Below are positions 55,654 to 64,000 of a stretch of 64,000 nt of DNA, piece after piece. Position 1 is the stretch's first letter, and each line of letters starts with the position of its first letter. Source of the stretch: Pseudomonas silesiensis (lineage in GTDB: Bacteria > Pseudomonadota > Gammaproteobacteria > Pseudomonadales > Pseudomonadaceae); NCBI RefSeq assembly GCF_001661075.1, contig NZ_CP014870.1:6101001-6165000 (forward strand). Direction: 5' to 3'. A program made the translations under genes and the position numbers. The notes beneath the pieces are model-generated. The model was given only the letters and a program-made list of their open reading frames with translations, had not been told where the DNA came from and made no database searches.

Positions 55654-56349
55654 TTACGCGTCGAGCGAACCTTGGTCGATGACCAGGCCTGGACCCATGG
55701 TGGTGCTCAGGGTAACGCGCTTGACGTAAATACCTTTCGAGGAAGCCGGCTTGATACGCTTCAGATCAGCGATCAGGGCTTCAACGTTTTCCTTCAGCTT
55801 GACGGCATCGAAGCCGACTTTGCCAACGGAGGTGTGGATGATGCCGTTTTTGTCGGTGCGATAACGAACCTGACCAGCCTTGGCGTTTTTAACCGCGGTA
55901 GCTACGTCTGGGGTTACGGTGCCGACTTTAGGGTTAGGCATCAGGCCGCGTGGACCGAGGATCTGACCCAACTGGCCTACAACGCGCATGGCATCCGGGG
56001 ATGCGATCACTACGTCATAGTTCAGGTCGCCGCCTTTCATTTCGGCAGCCAGGTCGTCCATACCTACACGGTCAGCGCCGGCAGCCAGAGCGGCCTCGGC
56101 AGCTGGACCCTGGGTGAACACGGCAACGCGAACGGTCTTGCCAGTGCCGTGTGGCAGCACGGTAGCGCTACGAACGACCTGGTCGGATTTACGCGGGTCA
56201 ACGCCCAGGTTCACAGCAACGTCGAACGACTCGCTGAACTTGACGGTCGACAGCTCAGCCAGCAGGGCGGCAGCGTCTACAAAGTTGTAGGACTTGCCTG
56301 CTTCGATTTTGCCGGCGATAGCCTTTTGACGCTTGGTCAGCTTAGCCAT
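55654..56349 (-). CDS. rplA: 50S ribosomal protein L1
   Basis: 231 residues, with the L1 signature [20 protein letters not shown]. Forms the L1 stalk that moves E-site tRNA. In E. coli L1 represses translation of rplK-rplA. Its ATG overlaps the rplK stop by one base (TAATG). Confidence 0.99.
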   Translation of the reverse strand: MAKLTKRQKAIAGKIEAGKSYNFVDAAALLAELSTVKFSESFDVAVNLGVDPRKSDQVVRSATVLPHGTGKTVRVAVFTQGPAAEAALAAGADRVGMDDLAAEMKGGDLNYDVVIASPDAMRVVGQLGQILGPRGLMPNPKVGTVTPDVATAVKNAKAGQVRYRTDKNGIIHTSVGKVGFDAVKLKENVEALIADLKRIKPASSKGIYVKRVTLSTTMGPGLVIDQGSLDA

Positions 56350-56780
56350 TACACACCCTCCACGTTAAGGCCCATGCTACGAGCAGAACCGGCGATAGTA
56401 CGCACGGCTGCATCCATATCAGCTGCAGTCAGATCCGCGTTTTTGGTTTTCGCGATTTCTTCCAGCTGAGCACGGGTCACGGTGCCAACCTTAACGGTGT
56501 TCGGACGAGCGGAACCGCTAGTCAGACCAGCCGCCTTCTTCAGCAGAACCGAAGCAGGGGTGGATTTGGTTTCGAAAGTGAAGCTACGGTCGCTGTAGAC
56601 AGTGATGATCACTGGAGTCGGCAGGCCTGGCTCAATACCCTGAGTACGGGCGTTGAAAGCCTTGCAGAATTCCATGATGTTCACGCCGTGCTGACCCAGA
56701 GCAGGACCAACAGGTGGGCTTGGGTTAGCCTGAGCGGCCTTCACTTGCAGCTTGATGTAAGCGGTAATTTTCTTGGCCAT
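56349..56780 (-). CDS. rplK: 50S ribosomal protein L11
   Basis: 143 residues from the ATG at 56780 ([20 protein letters not shown]); an in-frame start four codons earlier is rejected. [20 protein letters not shown] and the C-terminal rRNA-binding domain are intact. L11 is needed for RelA activation and is the thiostrepton-site protein. Confidence 0.98.
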   Translation of the reverse strand: MAKKITAYIKLQVKAAQANPSPPVGPALGQHGVNIMEFCKAFNARTQGIEPGLPTPVIITVYSDRSFTFETKSTPASVLLKKAAGLTSGSARPNTVKVGTVTRAQLEEIAKTKNADLTAADMDAAVRTIAGSARSMGLNVEGV

Positions 56781-56852
56781 GAGGCACTCCAATTACGGGT
56801 TCAAACGCCTCGAAAGGCTCCCCGGTTACTTGCGCGTTTATCCCAGTGACGA

Positions 56853-56882
56853 CAAAACCCCACAGCCTGAGGCTGCGGGGTT
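56853..56882 (-). terminator. Terminator between nusG and rplK
   Basis: On the minus strand AACCCCGCAGCC and GGCTGTGGGGTT pair (one G-T pair) around a 3-base loop, followed by TTG. It is 15 bases after the nusG stop; the weak T-run suggests partial termination. Confidence 0.7.
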
Positions 56883-56897
56883 GGGATGCTTGCTCAG

Positions 56898-57431
56898 CTA
56901 GACCTTTTCGACCTGACTGAACTCAAGCTCTACCGGAGTAGAGCGTCCGAAAATAAGCACTGCCACTTGGATCCGGCTCTTTTCGTAGTTAACTTCTTCA
57001 ACCGTGCCAGTAAAATCGGCGAACGGTCCGTCGTTGACCCGTACCGACTCACCTGGCTCGAACAACGTCTTCGGCTTCGGCTTGTCGCTACCATCAGCAA
57101 CACGACGCAGAATCGCTTCTGCCTCTTTATCTGTGATCGGCGCAGGCTTATCGGCAGTACCGCCGATGAAACCCATCACCCGAGGCGTATCCTTGACCAA
57201 GTGCCAAGTACCCTCGTTCATGTCCATCTGGACCAGCACATAACCTGGGAAGAACTTGCGCTCGCTTTTGCGTTTCTGGCCATTACGCATTTCAACCACT
57301 TCTTCAGTGGGAACCAGAATTTCGCCAAAGCCATCTTCCATGCCAGCCAGCTTTACGCGCTCTACCAACGAGCGCATGACATGCTTCTCGTAACCGGAGT
57401 AAGCATGCACAACGTACCAACGCTTAGCCAC
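56898..57431 (-). CDS. nusG: Transcription termination/antitermination factor NusG
   Basis: 177 residues. The NGN domain covers about 1-115 ([40 protein letters not shown]) and the KOW domain about 125-175 ([20 protein letters not shown]). It couples polymerase to the ribosome (through S10) or Rho. It starts 9 bases after secE. Confidence 0.99.
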   Translation of the reverse strand: MAKRWYVVHAYSGYEKHVMRSLVERVKLAGMEDGFGEILVPTEEVVEMRNGQKRKSERKFFPGYVLVQMDMNEGTWHLVKDTPRVMGFIGGTADKPAPITDKEAEAILRRVADGSDKPKPKTLFEPGESVRVNDGPFADFTGTVEEVNYEKSRIQVAVLIFGRSTPVELEFSQVEKV

Positions 57432-57440
57432 GGGACACCC

Positions 57441-57809
57441 TTAGCCGACAATCAAGGAAACAAGCCAGCCGAGCAGGGAATCAAGCCCCCACAACAGCAA
57501 CGCCATAACCAGGACAACAGCCACAACAATCAACGTGGTCTGCGTGGTTTCTTGGCGAGTTGGCCATACGACTTTACGAATCTCGGTGCGAGCTTCCTTC
57601 ACCAGTACGAAGAAAGACTTGCCCTTGGCTGTCTGCAGGCCTACAAAGGCAGCTACAGCAGCAATGACAAGCAAAGCAAGTACGCGGTACAGGATCGGCG
57701 AAGCAGAGTAATACTGATTGCCAACAACGCCAACAACCACCAAAGCAGCTACTGCCAGCCACTTGAGCAGATCGAAGCGAGAGCCTTGAGCTTCAGCTTT
57801 AGGAGTCAT
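57441..57809 (-). CDS. secE: Preprotein translocase subunit SecE
   Basis: 122 residues with three membrane helices (about 15-35, 40-60, 92-117), the E. coli-type long form. The conserved amphipathic segment EARTEIRKVVWPTRQETTQT precedes the last helix. It holds the SecY halves together. Confidence 0.97.
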   Translation of the reverse strand: MTPKAEAQGSRFDLLKWLAVAALVVVGVVGNQYYSASPILYRVLALLVIAAVAAFVGLQTAKGKSFFVLVKEARTEIRKVVWPTRQETTQTTLIVVAVVLVMALLLWGLDSLLGWLVSLIVG

Positions 57810-57854
57810 CTATGAAGATCCTGTGAAAAGAAAGCCAAACCCACCAAGTGAATC

Positions 57855-57930
57855 TGGCAGGTCAGGAGGGAATCGAACCCCCAACCTACGGTTTTGGAGA
57901 CCGTCGCTCTGCCAATTGAGCTACTGACCT
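57855..57930 (-). tRNA. tRNA-Trp (CCA)
   Basis: A 76-base cloverleaf with encoded CCA. Acceptor AGGTCAG/CTGACCT, T-loop GGTTCGATTCC, and anticodon loop CTCCAAA give anticodon CCA. It lies 45 bases before secE and shares its transcript. Confidence 0.96.
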
Positions 57931-57950
57931 AAAACAAAATCAGGCCGACC

Positions 57951-57979
57951 ATTATGCCGGCCCGAAGAAGACTTTACAA
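57951..57979 (-). promoter_or_regulatory. Promoter for tRNA-Trp - secE - nusG
   Basis: On the minus strand TTGTAA (57979-57974) - 17 bases - CATAAT (57956-57951), followed by GGTCGGC. It would start transcripts about 14 bases before the tRNA. Confidence 0.75.
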
Positions 57980-58064
57980 CAATTTACTCGGCGACCCTGG
58001 CTACGGCATCCACCCTGACGGCACGACCATCACCGCAGACGACCAACGACAACCTGGACCACTT

Positions 58065-58096
58065 AAAACAAAGGCAGATATTTTCATATCTGCCTT
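58065..58096 (-). terminator. Terminator after tRNA-Thr
   Basis: On the minus strand AAGGCAGATA and TATCTGCCTT pair around a 6-base loop, followed by TGTTTT. It ends the Tyr-Gly-Thr tRNA transcript. Confidence 0.85.
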
Positions 58097-58102
58097 GTTA
58101 TA

Positions 58103-58178
58103 TGGAGCTCTTGAGCGGATTTGAACCGCTGACCTCACCCTTACCAAGGGTGTGCTCTACCAACTGAGCTACAAGAGC
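58103..58178 (-). tRNA. tRNA-Thr (GGT)
   Basis: A 76-base cloverleaf with CCA encoded. Acceptor GCTCTTG/CAAGAGC; anticodon loop TTGGTAA between CACCC and GGGTG gives GGT. Confidence 0.96.
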
Positions 58179-58204
58179 GTAACACTTTGCAAAATCTGCA
58201 AACT

Positions 58205-58278
<74 letters not shown>

Positions 58279-58302
58279 GAGGCTTGCAGCTCTCGCTAAA
58301 AA

Positions 58303-58387
<85 letters not shown>

Positions 58388-58400
58388 TAAGCGAGCCGGC

Positions 58401-58428
58401 ATTCTATACTACGCCGGCCTTCTGTCAA
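58401..58428 (-). promoter_or_regulatory. Proximal promoter of the tRNA-Tyr-Gly-Thr operon
   Basis: On the minus strand TTGACA (58428-58423) - 16 bases - TAGAAT (58406-58401), followed by GCCGGC, a GC-rich discriminator. Confidence 0.85.
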
Positions 58429-58517
58429 GCATTTTCTCATTAAAAACCTGAGGTTAGCTGCGTTGACCTCGCTTCGCAGTGTTGACCGTTAAAGGTGTTC
58501 ACTGCGGAGCGGGCGCC

Positions 58518-58546
58518 ATTCTATGCAAACTATTGAGTGGGTGCAA
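58518..58546 (-). promoter_or_regulatory. Distal promoter upstream of the tRNA operon
   Basis: On the minus strand TTGCAC (58546-58541) - 17 bases - TAGAAT (58523-58518), followed by GGCGCCC. The -35 lies inside the 3' end of the SPOR-like gene. Between it and the proximal promoter, CACTGCGGAGCG-type arms (58502-58511 against 58474-58485) can form a leader hairpin. Confidence 0.6.
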
Positions 58547-58970
58547 CCCCCTCGCACGGCATTATTTTATGTTTTAACTCATTGAATTCTCTGGAAAGGT
58601 TTTTCAGCTGCGAATCGTCCAGCCAGCGCCGGCTTTCGGGCGCCACACGCACCCAGTAACCCGCGGATTCGGCAGAATCCTTCGGCAATGACTGGAATTT
58701 GATTTCCATGCCATTCAATCGCCGTTCGACCGCCTGGGCGGCTTCCTGACGCGCAAAACCTCCCAGATACAGGCAACCATCATTTGGCCGGGGCGATTTA
58801 TCTTTATCTCGCGCCGCCTCAGTCGTCTCGCTCAACAGGCGGATATCCTGCTGCGAACCGCGATACAAGCTCAACGGCGTAACATCTTTGGCACGCAGTG
58901 GCGCCTCTTGTTGATGCCAGATGTAATAGAACACATTGAGAACGAGCAGCAGCAGGAACAACCAACGCAT
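58530..58970 (-). CDS. Small membrane-anchored SPOR-like protein
   Basis: A 146-residue protein with an N-terminal membrane helix (residues 1-18, RWLFLLLLVLNVFYYIWH) and a periplasmic remainder. Residues about 68-125 (CLYLGGFARQEAAQAVERRL ... GYWVRVAPES) look like a SPOR fold, the domain that binds septal peptidoglycan. The domain call is from pattern only. It lies 7 bases after coaX in a birA-coaX-SPOR set. It could equally be an unassigned conserved protein. Confidence 0.65.
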   Translation of the reverse strand: MRWLFLLLLVLNVFYYIWHQQEAPLRAKDVTPLSLYRGSQQDIRLLSETTEAARDKDKSPRPNDGCLYLGGFARQEAAQAVERRLNGMEIKFQSLPKDSAESAGYWVRVAPESRRWLDDSQLKNLSREFNELKHKIMPCEGVAPTQ

Positions 58971-58977
58971 AAAAACC

Positions 58978-59727
58978 TCAGGACAAGGGACACGCCATAG
59001 CCAAGCCTACGAACACCAGGTCTGGAACCACCCTGGCCTCTGGCACGATCCCGGAGACCAGGTCCGCATCCCCCCCAGTGAGGAACACAGTAAAATCATC
59101 CCCCCAGTAACTGCGCGCCATCTCGAGCTGGGTCAGGACAAAGCCCCTGAGCATAAGCGAGCACCCTCGCTCCACCGCTTCGACGGTGGTGCGACCCGGG
59201 ATGAGGCTTTCCAGGGCGCGCTCAGCGGCGACATCCCCATAACGGATTCTACGCGTATGGGTCCGCAGCTGATTGCGCATCAGGGGCATTCCCGGGCATA
59301 TGAATCCGCCGAGATGCTCCCCATCGCCGGCAATGAAGTCAGCAGTGACCGCGGTACCGAAATCGAGCACCAGGCAAGCGCCTGACGCCAGGTGAAACCC
59401 GCCAAGCATCGCCAGCCAACGATCCAGCCCCAGCCGCTCGAACTCCTCATACCCGTTACGAACACCGGACATTTCGCGGGCTGGTGCTGCGCAAGCTACC
59501 GATACACCGAAAGCCTGCGTCAGCAGCGCAATCAATGCATGGGTTTCTTCAGGGGTCCTGACACTGACCAACCGGCAAAACTTGAGAGCGAGCCCCTTGA
59601 GCGCCTTCAGGCTCTCCAGCAGCGCGAGGTCCGAATCAACGACGCCCTCGCCCGCCACCCGACGGACATCCGCATCGAGCACCCGCCACTTGATGAAACT
59701 GTTTCCGCAGTCGAGCTCAAGAATCAT
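58978..59727 (-). CDS. coaX: Type III pantothenate kinase
   Basis: 249 residues. The ASKHA-fold phosphate motifs are [15 protein letters not shown] at the N-terminus and [16 protein letters not shown] in the middle, with [15 protein letters not shown] after. It phosphorylates pantothenate in the first step of coenzyme A synthesis; CoaX enzymes resist feedback by CoA. An in-frame GTG one codon upstream (59730) is an alternative start. It overlaps the birA stop, so the two are coupled. Confidence 0.93.
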   Translation of the reverse strand: MILELDCGNSFIKWRVLDADVRRVAGEGVVDSDLALLESLKALKGLALKFCRLVSVRTPEETHALIALLTQAFGVSVACAAPAREMSGVRNGYEEFERLGLDRWLAMLGGFHLASGACLVLDFGTAVTADFIAGDGEHLGGFICPGMPLMRNQLRTHTRRIRYGDVAAERALESLIPGRTTVEAVERGCSLMLRGFVLTQLEMARSYWGDDFTVFLTGGDADLVSGIVPEARVVPDLVFVGLAMACPLS

Positions 59728-60676
59728 CACGCAACCTCAGACTGAGCTCACCGCCACTAAAGACTTTTTCCACACCATCCACCTTCAAGCGCAAGGCACC
59801 CTGGCTATCAATACCCAGCACTTCGCCATCTATTTGGTTAACGCCAGCAATCAGCGACACAGCGCGCCCCTGCCAAAGATGATTTTGCTCCCACTCCGCC
59901 TGGATAGCTGAAAATCCGCCGATTTGATGACGATTCAAATAGGCCTGGAGCTTCTCCCCCAAGACGGCAACGAGGTGATTGCGATCAAATGCCTTGCCCG
60001 ACTCAAGCCGCATGGACGTCCACTGCTGATCAACCTCATCGGTCATCTGCATGTTCACATTAATCCCGACACCCAGGACCACATGACAGACATCGGCAGG
60101 ATCCCCCACCAGCTCGAGCAATATCCCTGCGATCTTTTTTTGCCCCACCAGAACATCATTGGGCCACTTCAGCCCCGCCGCCGGAATACCAAGCTCTCGC
60201 AAGGCCTGCATTACCGCAAGCCCCACGACCAGGCTCAAGCCCTCCAGCTGGCGCATTCCACCCTCGATACGCAGCACCAGGCTGTAATAGATGTTTTCCG
60301 CAAAAGGGCTGGCCCATTTTCGCCCGCGTCGCCCTCGCCCGGCAGTCTGCCGCTCGGCAAGCACCAGGAATGGTGCAGCCTGGCCGCGCTCTATGGCGCG
60401 CAGGGCTTCGGCGTTGGTGGAGTCAATTGAGTCGAAGACCAGAACAGGCCAGTCACAGGCAGGGGCCTGCGCTCTGATGGCGAGAGGGTCAAGCAGCGTC
60501 AGGGGGGCAGCCAGCTGATACCCGCGCCCGCGCACCTTGTGAATGGACAAGCCAAGCTCAGCCTCCAGATGCTGAAGCTGCTTCCATACCGCGCTACGAC
60601 TGATACCCAAGGCAATGCCCAGGGCCTGGCCGGAATGAAACCGACCATCTTTAAGAAGCTCTAACAACGTCAGCAT
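59717..60676 (-). CDS. birA: Biotin-protein ligase / biotin operon repressor
   Basis: 319 residues. The N-terminal winged helix is about 1-60 ([20 protein letters not shown]), so it can repress as well as ligate. The catalytic loop is [15 protein letters not shown] and the lysine motif [18 protein letters not shown]. It activates biotin and attaches it to acetyl-CoA carboxylase and similar enzymes. It overlaps coaX by 11 bases and follows the rrn terminator. Confidence 0.97.
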   Translation of the reverse strand: MLTLLELLKDGRFHSGQALGIALGISRSAVWKQLQHLEAELGLSIHKVRGRGYQLAAPLTLLDPLAIRAQAPACDWPVLVFDSIDSTNAEALRAIERGQAAPFLVLAERQTAGRGRRGRKWASPFAENIYYSLVLRIEGGMRQLEGLSLVVGLAVMQALRELGIPAAGLKWPNDVLVGQKKIAGILLELVGDPADVCHVVLGVGINVNMQMTDEVDQQWTSMRLESGKAFDRNHLVAVLGEKLQAYLNRHQIGGFSAIQAEWEQNHLWQGRAVSLIAGVNQIDGEVLGIDSQGALRLKVDGVEKVFSGGELSLRLRDDS

Positions 60677-60764
60677 GCAAGTCTCGCCTCACAATGAGGC
60701 CCGCATGATAGCCATGCCCCGAGCCGTTGCATAGAAAACCTGGGGGTCGTATTTTTCGCCGGAC

Positions 60765-60803
60765 AAAAACAAAACCCCTACCTGCATACGCAGATAGGGG
60801 TTT
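60765..60803 (-). terminator. rrn operon terminator
   Basis: On the minus strand AACCCCTATCTGC and GCAGGTAGGGGTT (one G-T pair) pair around a short loop, followed by TTGTTTTTG. It lies about 12 bases after 5S. Confidence 0.93.
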
Positions 60804-60814
60804 CGGAATTCAAT

Positions 60815-60929
60815 CTTGACGATGACCTACTCTCACATGGGGAAACCCCACACTACCATCGGCGATGCATCGTTTCACTGCTGAGTTCGGGATGGGATCA
60901 GGTGGTTCCAATGCTCTATGGTCGTCAAG
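60815..60929 (-). rRNA. rrf: 5S ribosomal RNA
   Basis: About 115 bases on the minus strand. The 5' TTGACGACC pairs with the 3' GGTCATCGTCAA, and the internal segments CCTGATCCCATCCCGAACTC and GATGGTAGTGTGGGG are the standard 5S core. Exact ends are estimated from the terminal stem. Confidence 0.95.
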
Positions 60930-61081
60930 AAATTCGGGTACTGAGTCGTGACCTGATGGCCTCGCTTCAGCAAATTGGGTATGTAATAGATTTGTGTGTT
61001 GCTGGCGAACTTTCGGTTCATTGCGTCTTCACACACCGCAATCTGGTGCTCTTACGAGCAAGCAAATTGCTTGGGTGTTAT
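60930..61081 (-). other. 23S-5S spacer
   Basis: A 152-base transcribed spacer with no tRNA. Its first bases (near 61055-61081) are complementary to the sequence just before 23S (63974-63998), forming the processing stem of the 23S precursor. Confidence 0.8.
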
Positions 61082-63973
<2,892 letters not shown>

Positions 63974-64000
63974 ATATAACCCCAAGCAATCTGGTTATAC
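63974..64000 (-). other. Start of the 16S-23S spacer (continues beyond the window)
   Basis: These 27 bases are the last part of the internal transcribed spacer. They contain TTGCTTGGGGTTATAT, which pairs with the sequence after the 23S 3' end. Any spacer tRNAs and the 16S gene lie outside. Confidence 0.8.

Noticed and set aside
57931..58102. Remnant of a lost tuf gene between tRNA-Trp and tRNA-Thr
   Set aside because: I read both strands for EF-Tu N- or C-terminal peptides and found none; only a terminator and a promoter are visible.

Overview
The window looks like a chromosomal segment of a Pseudomonas of the fluorescens group. The evidence is the GC-rich coding, the REP-type inverted repeats of the TGTGGGAGCGRGCTTGCTCGC kind between genes in the first 26 kb, and a gene order (ssb - MFS - uvrA - ferritin - catalase - rplQ ... 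birA - rrn) that matches, as far as I remember it, the PA4232-PA4280 block of P. aeruginosa. Species cannot be fixed from this alone.

Region 1 (1-13.1 kb) is accessory or house-keeping background: the 3' part of an Lhr-type helicase, a large MscS channel, an MFS exporter, a truncated DUF72 gene feeding into a ybhP-clsB-ybhN-like membrane-lipid operon, an alpha/beta hydrolase overlapping a DUF3182 gene, and a GlxA-type regulator divergent from an isochorismatase-fold hydrolase. Most gaps here carry REP pairs.

Region 2 (13.4-20.1 kb) holds a six-gene operon matching E. coli yjfI-yjfJ-yjfK-yjfL-yjfM-yjfC (DUF2170, PspA-like, DUF2491, DUF350, DUF1190 lipoprotein, glutathionylspermidine-synthase-like ATP-grasp). 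An OsmC-YcaO fusion gene follows. Region 3 (20.1-27.4 kb) is DNA maintenance and oxidative/iron stress: ssb with a YajR-like transporter, uvrA, a ferritin lacking the bacterioferritin haem-ligand methionine, and a catalase.

Region 4 (27.5-57.8 kb, all on the minus strand) is the large translation/transcription cluster. In transcription order it runs secE-nusG, rplK-rplA, rplJ-rplL-rpoB-rpoC, rpsL-rpsG-fusA-tuf, the S10 operon, the spc operon and the alpha operon. Promoters, terminators and an rplL-rpoB attenuator can be read at the unit boundaries. The cluster carries an apparent internal promoter between rpsN and rpsH and a terminator/promoter pair at the spc-alpha boundary. Region 5 (57.8-64 kb) has tRNA-Trp, -Thr, -Gly and -Tyr, a SPOR-like protein, coaX, birA, then 5S and 23S rRNA of an rrn operon whose 16S lies beyond the window. 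The second tuf gene that other pseudomonads carry between tRNA-Thr and tRNA-Trp is absent.

No wholly novel system, CRISPR array, prophage or insertion sequence is visible. The least explained parts are the yjf operon, the truncated DUF72 gene, the DUF3182/hydrolase pair and the regulatory architecture inside the ribosomal operons.
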